DNA of 64,000 bases from Streptomyces sp. CG4 (GTDB lineage Bacteria > Actinomycetota > Actinomycetes > Streptomycetales > Streptomycetaceae): contig NZ_CP163525.1 of assembly GCF_041080655.1 (NCBI RefSeq), positions 5,952,001-6,016,000 of the forward strand, read 5' to 3'. Every line of letters starts with the position of its first letter. Position 1 is the stretch's first letter. Below the pieces are notes generated by a model. It did not search any database, was not told the DNA's origin, and was given only the letters and a program-made list of their open reading frames with translations. Position numbers and translations under genes: made by a program. Below, in pieces: positions 24,475 through 33,383 of the stretch.

Positions 24475-25053
24475 GTGCGCAAGGATGCGGCCGTGGCCAA
24501 TGAACGTGGATCGAGGGCCCGACATCGCATGTCCTCACAGCCCTCGGAACCCGACGAGGAGTTGATGCGTGCCCTGTATCGAGAGCACGCCGGACCTTTG
24601 CTTGCGTATGTCCTGCGGCTGGTCGCCGGTGATCGGCAGCGCGCCGAGGACGTCGTGCAGGAAACGCTCATCCGTGCCTGGAAGAACGCCGGTCAGCTCA
24701 ATCGGGCGACCGGATCGGTACGCCCCTGGCTGGTGACGGTCGCGCGCCGCATCGTCATCGACGGCCACCGCAGCCGGCAGGCCCGGCCGCAGGAGGTCGA
24801 TCCGTCGCCGCTGGAGGTCATCCCCGCGGAGGACGAGATCGACAAGGCGCTGTGGCTGATGACGCTGTCGGACGCGCTCGACGACCTGACCCCGGCCCAC
24901 CGGGAAGTGCTCGTCGAGACGTACTTCAAGGGGCGTACGGTCAATGAGGCGGCCGAGACGCTGGGCATACCCAGCGGCACGGTGCGCTCCCGGGTGTTCT
25001 ACGCCCTGCGATCGATGAAGCTGGCACTGGAAGAGCGGGGGGTGACGGCGTGA
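24475..25053 (+). CDS. sigU: ECF-type sigma factor (SigU-like)
   Basis: A 192-residue sigma factor with region 2 (LMRALYREHAGPLLAYVLRLVAGDRQRAEDVVQETLIRAWKN) and region 4 (LTPAHREVLVETYFKGRTVNEAAETLGIPSGTVRSRVFYALRSMKLAL). The GTG at 24475 is chosen for GGAGG 5 nt upstream; the ATG at 24529 is an alternative. It overlaps an anti-sigma gene, and its neighbours (HelD-like helicase, malic enzyme, hupA, murA) match the sigU locus of S. coelicolor as I remember it. Confidence 0.88.
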   Translation: MRKDAAVANERGSRARHRMSSQPSEPDEELMRALYREHAGPLLAYVLRLVAGDRQRAEDVVQETLIRAWKNAGQLNRATGSVRPWLVTVARRIVIDGHRSRQARPQEVDPSPLEVIPAEDEIDKALWLMTLSDALDDLTPAHREVLVETYFKGRTVNEAAETLGIPSGTVRSRVFYALRSMKLALEERGVTA

Positions 25054-25886
25054 TGAGCAGCGGATACGGGGGAATGCAGGGATTCGGCGCGGGTGGTCCG
25101 GGTATGTCTGGCCCCATGAGCCCCAACCAGGGATCTTCGGTGCCGAGCGAGCACGAGACCGTCGGCGCCTACGCCCTCGGCATTCTCGACGACGCCGAGG
25201 CGACCGCATTCGAGGCCCACCTCGCCGGCTGCGAGTGGTGCGCCCAGCAGCTGGACGAGCTGGCCGGGATGGAGCCGATGCTGGCCGCGCTCGCGGACCT
25301 GCCGGGCGCCGGCAGCACCCCCGCGATCGGCGACTCGCTGTCCGCCAGGCCCAGCCCGCGACTGGTGGAGAAGCTGGTCGACGAGGTCGCCGAGAAGCGC
25401 GCCCAGAAGCGAAGGCGTTCCTTCTACATGATCGCCGCGGCGGCCGCGCTGATCATCGCAGGCCCGCTCGCCGCGATCGCCGTGAACAGCGGCTCCTCGG
25501 GCGACAGCGGCCAGGTCACCGCGTCCGCCGCGCAGACCACCTTCGAGTCCATGCCGGACAAGAAGTCGGCCACCGACCCGTCGTCCCAGATCAGCGCCAC
25601 CGTCGGCATGCAGCAGAAGGTCTGGGGCACCCAGGCGGTCCTGGAGCTGAAGAACGCCAAGGGCCCGATCAAGTGCTCGCTGGTGCTCGTCGCGAAGAAC
25701 GGGCAGCGCGTGACGATGTCCTCGTGGTCCGTGCCGGACTGGGGCTACGGCATCCCGAACGCCAAGACGGAGGAGGCCAGGAAGCCGCTGTACATCGGCG
25801 GCGCGGCGGCCTTCAAGCCGAACGAGATCGACCACTTCGAGGTCGTGACCTTCGACGGGAAGAAGCTGGTGCAGGTGCAGGCGTAG
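25050..25886 (+). CDS. rsuA: Zinc-containing anti-sigma factor (RsuA-like)
   Basis: A 278-residue membrane anti-sigma factor. The cytoplasmic domain has the ZAS pattern HLAGCEWC (H57, C61, C64) inside the sigma-binding helices GAYALGILDDAEATAFEAHL. One membrane segment (about 124-144) leads to an external domain with a Trp-rich end. The GTG at 25050 overlaps the sigU stop; ATG at 25053 is in frame too. It should hold SigU inactive until an envelope signal. Confidence 0.88.
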   Translation: MMSSGYGGMQGFGAGGPGMSGPMSPNQGSSVPSEHETVGAYALGILDDAEATAFEAHLAGCEWCAQQLDELAGMEPMLAALADLPGAGSTPAIGDSLSARPSPRLVEKLVDEVAEKRAQKRRRSFYMIAAAAALIIAGPLAAIAVNSGSSGDSGQVTASAAQTTFESMPDKKSATDPSSQISATVGMQQKVWGTQAVLELKNAKGPIKCSLVLVAKNGQRVTMSSWSVPDWGYGIPNAKTEEARKPLYIGGAAAFKPNEIDHFEVVTFDGKKLVQVQA

Positions 25887-25891
25887 CGGCT

Positions 25892-25910
25892 CTGGGGGCT
25901 GCGCCCCCAG
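25892..25910 (+). terminator. Hairpin after rsuA
   Basis: A perfect 8-bp stem (25892-25899 with 25903-25910) with a 3-nt loop starts 6 nt after the stop. There is no T run. Confidence 0.6.
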
Positions 25911-26093
25911 GCCCGCCGATCCGGGTGGGTCCGGTCCGCACACACCTGCTGGTCGCGTTGTGGCTGGTCGTGTCCACGCGGCGGAGCCACGTATCGACAC
26001 GGCCGCGCGACCCTCGGGTGTCGCTGTCCCGTAGCTTTGAGGCCCCCCTTCGCGTACGGTTGACGGCTGCCCAGCACGTCAGAAGGGGGCCCG

Positions 26094-28526
26094 GTGGCCG
26101 CTCAGGTTCAGCAGTCCGCGGTCGGCTCGGTACACGACGCACACGATTCCGTCCGTGACCGGGAGATCAGCGTCGAGCAGGAACACCTGGACCGGGTGTA
26201 CCGGCGGCTGGAGGAGAAGATCCACGAGGCCGAGTTCCTGATGCACGACGCGGCCAAGCGCGGCCAGGTCGGCACCCCGGGCGCGCTGGCCGAGCGGGAC
26301 GCGCAGGTCTTCCGGGCCGGCATCCACCTGAACCGGCTCAACAACGAGTTCGAGGACTTCCTCTTCGGGCGCATCGACCTGCTGCTCGGCAAGGACGGGA
26401 AGAAGGGGCCCGACGGGGCCTACACCGCCGTGGAACCCGCCGAAGGCGCCGTGCGGGACGACAACACCGCCGACATCGCCGAGACCCTGCACATCGGGCG
26501 CATCGGCGTCCTCGACGAGGACTACGCGCCGCTGGTCATCGACTGGCGGGCGCCCGCCGCCGCACCCTTCTACCGGGCCACGCCCGTGGACCCGGGACGG
26601 GTCGTACGGCGCCGGGTCATCCGGTCCAAGGGGCGCCGGGTGCTCGGCGTCGAGGACGACCTGATGCGGCCCGAGCTGACCGCCCGCCTGGACGGCCGCA
26701 CACTGCCCGTCATCGGTGACGGCGCCCTCATGGCGGCCCTCGGCCAGGCCCGCACCCACACCATGCGGGACATCGTCTCCTCCATCCAGGCCGAGCAGGA
26801 TCTCGTCATCCGCGCACCCGCCGCCTCGATCACGTACGTCGAGGGCGGACCGGGCACCGGCAAGACCGCCGTCGCCCTGCACCGTGCCGCCTATCTGCTC
26901 TACCAGGACCGGCGGCGGTACGCCGGTGGCATCCTCATCGTCTCGCCGACACCGCTGCTCGTGGCGTACACCGAGGGCGTGCTGCCCTCGCTCGGGGAGG
27001 AGGGACAGGTCGCGATCCGCGCGATCGGCTCGCTCGTCGACGGCGCCGAGGCCACGCTGTACGACTCCCCGTCCGTGGCCCGTGCCAAGGGCTCGTACCG
27101 GATGCTGAAGGTGCTGCGCAAGGCCGCCCGCGGCGCGCTGGAACTGGGGCCGGCCGGCGCCGGCGCGGCCGGGCAGCTCGCCCTGGGCGACGACATCGAC
27201 GACGACATCGACGACATCGACGACGGCACCACCGACGCCACCACCGGCGGCACCGGCACCGGGCCGCGGGTCCTCGACGGCCCGCCGTCCCGGCTCCGCG
27301 TCGTCGCCTTCGGACGCCGGCTGGAGCTGGAGGCCGCCGAGCTGGAACGGATCCGCCGCAGCGCCCTCGGCGGCACCGCGCCCGTCAACCTGCTGCGCCC
27401 GCGCGCCCGCAAGCTGCTCCTGGACGCCCTGTGGGCCAAGTCCGGAGCGGCCGGCCGGCACTCCGACCCCGAGCTGGCCGCCGAGCTGCGCTCCTCCTTC
27501 GACGAGGACGTCACCACCGAGGACACCTTCATCGCGTTCCTCGACTCCTGGTGGCCCGAGCTGACCCCGAAGCAGGTCCTCGCCGCCATGGCCGACGAGA
27601 AGCGGCTCGGCCGCTGGGCCCGCCGGATCCTCAACCCCGGCGAGGTCCGCAAGGTCGCCCGCTCCCTCGGGCGGGACGGCCACACCGTGCACGACATCGC
27701 CATGCTGGACGAGCTGCAGGCGGTCCTCGGCGCCCCGGCCCGCCCGCGCAAGAAGCGTGAGCTCGACCCGTTGGACCAGCTCACCGGCCTGGAGGAGCTG
27801 ATGCCGGTGCGCGAGGAGAGCCAGCGGGAGCGCGCCGAGCGGCTCGCGCAGGAGCGCACCGAGTACGCGCACGTCATCGTGGACGAGGCGCAGGACCTCA
27901 CGCCGATGCAGTGGCGCATGGTCGGCCGCCGCGGCCGGCACGCCACCTGGACGGTCGTCGGCGATCCGGCCCAGTCCTCCTGGTCCGACCCGGACGAGGC
28001 GGCCGAGGCCCGCGACGAGGCCCTCGGCACCCGGCCCCGGCGCCGCTTCGAGCTCACCGTGAACTACCGCAACCCGGCCGAGATCGCCGAGCTGGCCGCC
28101 CGGGTGCTCGCGCTCGCCATGCCGGGCTCCGAGTCGCCGCGCGCCGTGCGGTCCACGGGGGTCGAGCCGCGCTTCACGGTCGTACGGGATTCCGCCGAGC
28201 GGACCGTGCGGGCCGAGGCCGAGCGGCTGCTGGACCTGGTCGACGGCACGGTCGGCGTGGTCGTCGCCATGAACCGGCGCGAGGAGGCCCGGCGCTGGCT
28301 GGCCGGGCTCGGCGACCGGGTGGTGGCGCTCGGCAGCCTGGAGGCCAAGGGGCTGGAGTACGACGCGACCGTCGTCGTCTCGCCGGCGGAGATCGCCGAC
28401 GAGTCCCCGGCCGGGCTGCGCGTGCTCTACGTGGCGCTGACCCGGGCCACCCAGCAGCTGACGGTGGTGTCGGGGGAGCGGGACGAGCCGGACGCGGCCG
28501 GGGTGCCGGATCTGCTGCGCGACTGA
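26094..28526 (+). CDS. HelD-like RNA polymerase recycling helicase
   Basis: An 810-residue UvrD/Rep-like ATPase of the HelD type. An N-terminal coiled region (REISVEQEHLDRVYRRLEEKIHEAEFLM) is the arm that HelD pushes into RNA polymerase. Walker A is GGPGTGKT (251-258), Walker B VDEAQD (596-601), then GDPAQSSW, VNYRNP and a late VALTRATQQL motif. Residues about 364-384 carry an odd Asp/Ile tract and a Thr/Gly run, likely a flexible loop. GTG at 26094 has AAGGGGG upstream. Related HelR proteins displace rifamycins, but no rifamycin-associated element is seen upstream, so I call it the housekeeping type. Confidence 0.88.
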   Translation: MAAQVQQSAVGSVHDAHDSVRDREISVEQEHLDRVYRRLEEKIHEAEFLMHDAAKRGQVGTPGALAERDAQVFRAGIHLNRLNNEFEDFLFGRIDLLLGKDGKKGPDGAYTAVEPAEGAVRDDNTADIAETLHIGRIGVLDEDYAPLVIDWRAPAAAPFYRATPVDPGRVVRRRVIRSKGRRVLGVEDDLMRPELTARLDGRTLPVIGDGALMAALGQARTHTMRDIVSSIQAEQDLVIRAPAASITYVEGGPGTGKTAVALHRAAYLLYQDRRRYAGGILIVSPTPLLVAYTEGVLPSLGEEGQVAIRAIGSLVDGAEATLYDSPSVARAKGSYRMLKVLRKAARGALELGPAGAGAAGQLALGDDIDDDIDDIDDGTTDATTGGTGTGPRVLDGPPSRLRVVAFGRRLELEAAELERIRRSALGGTAPVNLLRPRARKLLLDALWAKSGAAGRHSDPELAAELRSSFDEDVTTEDTFIAFLDSWWPELTPKQVLAAMADEKRLGRWARRILNPGEVRKVARSLGRDGHTVHDIAMLDELQAVLGAPARPRKKRELDPLDQLTGLEELMPVREESQRERAERLAQERTEYAHVIVDEAQDLTPMQWRMVGRRGRHATWTVVGDPAQSSWSDPDEAAEARDEALGTRPRRRFELTVNYRNPAEIAELAARVLALAMPGSESPRAVRSTGVEPRFTVVRDSAERTVRAEAERLLDLVDGTVGVVVAMNRREEARRWLAGLGDRVVALGSLEAKGLEYDATVVVSPAEIADESPAGLRVLYVALTRATQQLTVVSGERDEPDAAGVPDLLRD

Positions 28527-28575
28527 GTTTCCTGTGAACATCCCGTGGGGGAATGGCCGTACCGCATCGGTTTGT

Positions 28576-28725
28576 TAGCCTTGGTGTGGCACCGGCCCGA
28601 TCCAAGCCCCCGGGCCCAACCTTTGTCCCTGCGAGGGACCACTTGCCGCGAGGCGAGCATGGCGGGTCGGTGTCATGACCTTGTGGGAGACCCACATCAC
28701 GACCGTGATGTGGGTCTCTTTCTTT
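28576..28725 (+). ncRNA. Candidate intergenic small RNA
   Basis: The 410 bp between the helicase and malic enzyme contain no gene. A -10-like TAGCCT (28576-28581), a GTCCCT/AGGGAC hairpin (28625-28639) and a very strong terminator (28687-28725) suggest a transcript of about 140 nt. The terminator might instead serve only the helicase, whose stop is 160 nt upstream. No riboswitch class is recognised. Confidence 0.38.
28687..28725 (+). terminator. Strong Rho-independent terminator
   Basis: A perfect 14-bp stem (28687-28700 with 28705-28718) with a 4-nt loop, followed by TTTCTTT. It is the most classical terminator in the window. Confidence 0.93.
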
Positions 28726-28781
28726 GGGGTCTGCACCCCTTTTCCCGCCTGATCATTTCTCGTATGGTGGAAGTAGTTTTC

Positions 28782-28800
28782 CGAAACCTTGCGAAACCTT
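28782..28800. promoter_or_regulatory. Direct repeat upstream of malic enzyme
   Basis: CGAAACCTT occurs twice with 10-bp spacing (28782-28790, 28792-28800), about 136 bp before the malic enzyme start and just after a TATGGT hexamer (28763-28768). It may be a regulator site on one face of the helix. No regulator is assigned. Confidence 0.4.
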
Positions 28801-28936
28801 CCGGAAATCACGTACCTGCTCGCCGATCCCTGTGAACAAAACGTCCACAACCCTGGGCGACTATCACGTACTCGCGGGTAGGTGCGACGATCGGACGGCA
28901 CAACTCGCGACACGGTGAAAGCAGAGGAAGTCGGCC

Positions 28937-30361
28937 ATGGCAACGGCGCCCAGCGTCTCCTACTCGATGACCATCCGGTTGGAGGTGCCCGCGAGCGGAA
29001 CCGCCGTCTCGCAGCTCACCACCGCCGTGGAGTCCTCCGGAGGCTCGGTCACGGGCCTCGACGTCACCGCGTCCGGCCATGAGAAGCTCCGTATCGACGT
29101 CACCATCGCGGCCACCTCCACGGCCCACGCCGAGGAGATCGTCGAGAAGCTGCGCGGCATCGAGGGCGTCACCCTCGGCAAGGTCTCCGACCGTACGTTC
29201 CTGATGCACCTCGGCGGCAAGATCGAGATGCAGTCCAAGCACCCCATCCGCAACCGTGACGACCTGTCCATGGTCTACACGCCGGGTGTGGCCCGCGTCT
29301 GCATGGCGATCGCCCAGAACCCCGAGGACGCCCGCCGCCTCACCATCAAGCGCAACTCCGTTGCGGTCGTGACGGACGGCTCCGCCGTGCTCGGCCTCGG
29401 CAACATCGGCCCCAAGGCCGCGCTGCCCGTCATGGAGGGCAAGGCGGCCCTCTTCAAACGCTTCGCCGGCATCGACGCCTGGCCGATCTGCCTGGACACC
29501 CAGGACACCGACGCGATCGTGGAGATCGTCAAGGCGATCGCCCCCGGGTTCGCCGGCATCAACCTGGAGGACATCTCCGCGCCGCGCTGCTTCGAGATCG
29601 AGGCCCGGCTGCGCGAGGCCCTCGACATCCCCGTCTTCCACGACGACCAGCACGGCACCGCCATCGTCGTCCTCGCCGCCCTGACCAACGCCCTGCGCGT
29701 CGCGGACAAGGCCATCGAGAACATCCGGGTCGTCATGTCCGGCGCCGGCGCGGCGGGTACGGCCATCCTCAAGCTGCTGCTCGCCGCGGGCGTGAAGAAC
29801 GCCGTCGTCGCCGACATCCACGGTGTCGTCCACGCGGGCCGCGAGGACCTGGTGAACGCCCCGGCCGACTCGCCGCTGCGCTGGATCGCCGACAACACCA
29901 ACCCCGAGGGCCTCACCGGCACCCTGAAGGAGGCCGTGCGCGGCGCGGACGTCTTCATCGGCGTCTCGGCGCCGAACGTGCTGGACGGCGACGACGTGGC
30001 CGCGATGGCCGACGGCGCCATCGTGTTCGCGCTCGCGAACCCGGACCCCGAGGTGGACCCGGCGATCGCCCGTCAGACGGCCGCCGTGGTGGCCACCGGC
30101 CGCTCCGACTTCCCGAACCAGATCAACAACGTGCTGGTCTTCCCGGGTGTCTTCCGCGGCCTGCTGGACGCCCAGTCCCGCACCGTCAACACCGAGATGA
30201 TGCTCGCCGCCGCGCAGGCCCTGGCCGACGTGGTGACCGAGGACGAGCTGAACCCGAACTACATCATCCCGAGCGTCTTCAACGACAAGGTCGCGGGCGC
30301 CGTCGCCGGAGCGGTCCGCGAGGCCGCGAAGGCCGTGGGCGCGTCGGCGTCGGCCGAGTAG
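28937..30361 (+). CDS. Malic enzyme with N-terminal ACT domain
   Basis: A 474-residue NAD(P)-dependent enzyme converting malate to pyruvate and CO2. Residues about 8-90 form an ACT domain (SMTIRLEVPASGTAVSQLTTAVESSGG), a likely amino-acid or allosteric site. The catalytic part has YTPGVA, the substrate/metal region DISAPRCFEIE and HDDQHGTA, and dinucleotide motif GAGAAG (269-274). Length and domain order match the short bacterial type rather than MaeB fused to a phosphotransacetylase domain. AGAGGA precedes the ATG. Confidence 0.92.
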   Translation: MATAPSVSYSMTIRLEVPASGTAVSQLTTAVESSGGSVTGLDVTASGHEKLRIDVTIAATSTAHAEEIVEKLRGIEGVTLGKVSDRTFLMHLGGKIEMQSKHPIRNRDDLSMVYTPGVARVCMAIAQNPEDARRLTIKRNSVAVVTDGSAVLGLGNIGPKAALPVMEGKAALFKRFAGIDAWPICLDTQDTDAIVEIVKAIAPGFAGINLEDISAPRCFEIEARLREALDIPVFHDDQHGTAIVVLAALTNALRVADKAIENIRVVMSGAGAAGTAILKLLLAAGVKNAVVADIHGVVHAGREDLVNAPADSPLRWIADNTNPEGLTGTLKEAVRGADVFIGVSAPNVLDGDDVAAMADGAIVFALANPDPEVDPAIARQTAAVVATGRSDFPNQINNVLVFPGVFRGLLDAQSRTVNTEMMLAAAQALADVVTEDELNPNYIIPSVFNDKVAGAVAGAVREAAKAVGASASAE

Positions 30362-30759
30362 GCCCCCCAGAGTCGTCGCAGCCGTCGCGGACGTGCGCCG
30401 GGGCTGTGCCGCCCGCGGCGCCCCGCGGCGGCCGGGTGACGCCGTCGGGGCGGGCGCGTGTCCGCCAGATGACGGCATGTCGTACTGTGCAGGGGCTGTG
30501 AGGATCACCACGGCGGCCCCCGCACCGGCGCGTCGTGGAACCAGCTGATGCCGGGCGCGCTCTAGGGTGACGCCGAGCGGGCGCTTTTCGTGTGACTCCC
30601 CAGGGTGTTCTCACGACTCCTACGGGTGCCGGATTGGCTTTACCGCCGCAGGTAGGGGCAGGATGCGTCCCTGGGCGCGAGCGCATCGGCATCGCAGTGC
30701 CTCGGGCGGATCCGCCGCGTGGCACACCCCAACGGCAAGAAAAACACGGGAGTAACAAC
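30362..30759 (+). promoter_or_regulatory. Region upstream of hupA
   Basis: No gene is supported here. TAGGGT (30563-30568) is the best -10-like hexamer, without a clear -35; a transcript from it would have a leader of about 190 nt. Small G+C-rich inverted repeats are present but none stands out. Confidence 0.3.
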
Positions 30760-31041
30760 ATGAACCGCAGTGAGCTGGTGGCCGCGCTGGCCGATCGCGC
30801 CGAGGTGACCCGCAAGGACGCCGACGCCGTGCTGGCCGCGTTCGCCGAGACCGTCGGCGAGATCGTCGCCAAGGGCGACGAGAAGGTCACCATCCCCGGC
30901 TTCCTGACCTTCGAGCGCACCCACCGTGCCGCTCGCACCGCGCGCAACCCGCAGACCGGCGAGCCGATCAACATCCCCGCCGGCTACAGCGTGAAGGTCA
31001 CCGCGGGCAGCAAGCTCAAGGAAGCGGCCAAGGGCAAGTGA
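30760..31041 (+). CDS. hupA: HU-family DNA-binding protein
   Basis: A 93-residue nucleoid protein that bends and compacts DNA. The whole HU fold is seen: MNRSELVAALADRAEVTRKDADAVLAAF, the dimer helices, the beta arm with RTARNPQTGEPINIPA whose Pro intercalates in DNA, and the Lys-rich end. There is no Lys/Ala/Pro C-terminal extension, so this is the vegetative HupA type, not HupS. GGAG lies about 8 nt before the ATG. Confidence 0.97.
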   Translation: MNRSELVAALADRAEVTRKDADAVLAAFAETVGEIVAKGDEKVTIPGFLTFERTHRAARTARNPQTGEPINIPAGYSVKVTAGSKLKEAAKGK

Positions 31042-31096
31042 CCTTGCCGTCTCTGTGCCAACGGGACGGTGTGGGGACATTCTGAATGACGACGAC

Positions 31097-31128
31097 GGGG
31101 CGGCACCCTGATTTCCGGGTGCCGCCCC
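31097..31128. terminator. Bidirectional terminator between hupA and murA
   Basis: A perfect 12-bp stem (31097-31108 with 31117-31128) with an 8-nt loop, extended by further pairs outside, lies between the convergent genes. Confidence 0.88.
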
Positions 31129-31160
31129 ATCGTCGTAAGAACAGTTGGCCGTAAGAACAG

Positions 31161-32501
31161 TTAACCGAGCGCCTTGCCGGGCAGCTCGACCTTCGCGCCG
31201 AGCTCCACGAGTTTCTCCATGAAGTTCTCGTAGCCGCGGTTGATGAGGTCGATGCCGTGCACGCGGGACGTGCCCTCGGCCGCCAGGGCCGCGATCAGGT
31301 ACGAGAAGCCGCCGCGCAGGTCGGGGATGACCAGGTCGGCGCCCTGCAGCCGGGTCGGGCCCGAGACGACCGCGGAGTGCAGGAAGTTGCGCTGACCGAA
31401 CCGGCAGTCGGAGCCGCCCAGGCACTCGCGGTAGAGCTGGATGTGGGCGCCCATCTGGTTCAGGGCCGAGGTGAAGCCGAGGCGGGACTCGTAGACCGTC
31501 TCGTGGATGATGGACAGGCCCGTGGCCTGCGTGAGGGCCACCACCAGCGGCTGCTGCCAGTCGGTCTGGAAACCGGGGTGTACGTCCGTCTCCAGCGCGA
31601 TGGACTTCAACTGGCCACCGGGGTGCCAGAAGCGGATGCCCTCGTCGTCGATCTCGAAGGCGCCGCCCACCTTCCGGTAGGTGTTCAGGAACGTCATCAT
31701 CGAGCGCTGCTGGGCGCCGCGGACGTAGATGTTGCCGTTGGTCGCGAGGGCGGCCGAGGCCCAGGACGCGGCCTCCAGGCGGTCCGACAGGGCGCGGTGG
31801 GTGTAGCCGCCGAGGCTCTCCACGCCGGTGATGCGGATCGTGCGGTCGGTGTCCATCGCGATGATCGCGCCCATCTTCTGCAGCACGCAGATGAGGTCCT
31901 CGATCTCCGGCTCGACGGCCGCGTTGGACAACTCCGTGACGCCCTCGGCCAGTACGGCCGTCAGCAGCACCTGCTCGGTCGCGCCCACGGACGGGTACGG
32001 CAGCCGGATCTTCGTACCGCGCAGACCCTTCGGAGCCTCCAGGTACTGCCCGTCCGCGCGCTTCTCGATCGTCGCGCCGAACTGCCGCAGCACATCGAAG
32101 TGGAAGTCGATGGGCCGGCCGCCGATGTCACAGCCGCCGAGACCGGGAATGAACGCGTGGCCGAGACGGTGCAGCAGCGGACCGCAGAACAGGATCGGGA
32201 TACGGCTGGAACCCGCGTGGGCGTCGATGTCAGCCACGTTGGCGCTCTCGACATGCGTCGGGTCCATCACCAGTTCGCCGGGCTCCTCGCCCGGACGGAC
32301 CGTCACGCCGTGCAGCTGGAGCAGGCCGCGGACGACCCGCACGTCACGGATGTCGGGAACATTGCGCAGTCGGCTCGGCGCGCTGCCCAGCAGGGCGGCG
32401 ACCATGGCCTTCGGTACGAGGTTCTTCGCACCGCGGACACGGATCTCGCCCTCCAGCGGGGTTCCGCCGTGGACAAGCAGGACATCGTCGTTGACGGTCA
32501 T
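31161..32501 (-). CDS. murA: UDP-N-acetylglucosamine 1-carboxyvinyltransferase
   Basis: First committed step of peptidoglycan synthesis: transfers enolpyruvate from PEP to UDP-GlcNAc. The 446-residue protein keeps K26/N27 (RGAKN), the catalytic Cys124 in GLGGCDIGGRP, and the TDWQQP substrate segment. A Cys at 124 (not Asp) predicts sensitivity to fosfomycin. The start at 32501 gives the conserved VHGGTPLEGEIRVRGAKN near the N-terminus. A 19-bp palindrome lies 70 bp upstream. Confidence 0.95.
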   Translation of the reverse strand: MTVNDDVLLVHGGTPLEGEIRVRGAKNLVPKAMVAALLGSAPSRLRNVPDIRDVRVVRGLLQLHGVTVRPGEEPGELVMDPTHVESANVADIDAHAGSSRIPILFCGPLLHRLGHAFIPGLGGCDIGGRPIDFHFDVLRQFGATIEKRADGQYLEAPKGLRGTKIRLPYPSVGATEQVLLTAVLAEGVTELSNAAVEPEIEDLICVLQKMGAIIAMDTDRTIRITGVESLGGYTHRALSDRLEAASWASAALATNGNIYVRGAQQRSMMTFLNTYRKVGGAFEIDDEGIRFWHPGGQLKSIALETDVHPGFQTDWQQPLVVALTQATGLSIIHETVYESRLGFTSALNQMGAHIQLYRECLGGSDCRFGQRNFLHSAVVSGPTRLQGADLVIPDLRGGFSYLIAALAAEGTSRVHGIDLINRGYENFMEKLVELGAKVELPGKALG

Positions 32502-32571
32502 GTATCTCGCGTTCCGATGAGTTGGGCAGGGGCCGGCCAGCCGATCACTGTGCGCAGGGGCCGGGAAGACA

Positions 32572-32590
32572 GGGTAATCGCCGATTACCC
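32572..32590. promoter_or_regulatory. Palindrome in the murA/AlgH-family intergenic region
   Basis: GGGTAATCG-C-CGATTACCC is a perfect 9-bp inverted repeat around one base. It lies between divergent genes and resembles an operator. No regulator is assigned. Confidence 0.5.
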
Positions 32591-32772
32591 CCGGCCCGTA
32601 AGCCCAAGTACCACCCAGCCACGTCATAGCTGTGTCACAACACGAACCGTTCCCTTTCGGGCACATGGGGTCACCGTGCCCGGATGTGCGCCCGGGGCGC
32701 TTCCGTGCTCCCTGAGCTGCGTTCACTGCGGCCCCCTCACCGGCTCCCCACTTCGGGGGAAGATGCGGGATC

Positions 32773-33354
32773 ATGTCTGGCATGACCGAGGTGTCCTCGC
32801 TCACAGGGCGGCTGCTCGTGGCCACTCCCGCCCTGGCGGACCCGAACTTCGACCGCGCGGTGGTGCTCCTTCTCGACCACGACGAGGAGGGTTCCCTCGG
32901 TGTCGTCCTCAACCGCCCCACGCCGGTGGACGTGGGTGACATCCTCGAAGGCTGGGCCGACCTCGCCGGCGAGCCCGGGGTGGTCTTCCAGGGCGGTCCC
33001 GTCTCGCTGGACTCGGCGCTCGGCGTCGCGGTCATCCCGGGTGGCGCGGGCGGCGACCTCGCCCCGCTCGGCTGGCGCCGGGTGCACGGCGCGATCGGCC
33101 TGGTCGACCTGGAGGCCCCGCCGGAACTGCTCGCCGCGGCCCTCGGCTCCCTGAGGATCTTCGCCGGGTACTCCGGCTGGGGCCCCGGCCAGCTGGAGGA
33201 CGAGCTGGTCGAGGGCGCCTGGTACGTGGTCGAGTCGGAGCCCGGGGACGTCTCCTCGCCTGCCCCGGAAAGACTCTGGCGCGAGGTCCTGCGCCGCCAG
33301 CGCAACGAACTGGCGATGGTGGCCACATATCCGGACGACCCTTCACTCAACTGA
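32773..33354 (+). CDS. YqgE/AlgH family protein (UPF0301)
   Basis: A 193-residue protein of the DUF179 family: SLTGRLLVATPALADPNFDRAVVLLLDHDEEGSLGVVLNRPT, then VFQGGPVS and FAGYSGWGPGQLEDEL. The fold is known but not the biochemical role; AlgH was named from alginate regulation in Pseudomonas. The start may be ATG 32773 or ATG 32782; neither has a strong RBS. The DUF3039 gene follows 29 bp later. Confidence 0.9.
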   Translation: MSGMTEVSSLTGRLLVATPALADPNFDRAVVLLLDHDEEGSLGVVLNRPTPVDVGDILEGWADLAGEPGVVFQGGPVSLDSALGVAVIPGGAGGDLAPLGWRRVHGAIGLVDLEAPPELLAAALGSLRIFAGYSGWGPGQLEDELVEGAWYVVESEPGDVSSPAPERLWREVLRRQRNELAMVATYPDDPSLN

Positions 33355-33383
33355 TACGTGGGCGCTTCAGTACCCTGGCTGGT

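Noticed and set aside
25887..26093. Rifamycin-associated element that would mark the helicase as HelR
   Set aside because: No GGGGCTTGC-type palindrome is present upstream, so the rifamycin-resistance subtype is not supported.
32632..32643. GTGTCACAACAC as a Crp-type site
   Set aside because: It fits GTG-n6-CAC but lacks the longer spacing and flanks expected for Crp sites; chance is likely in this sequence.
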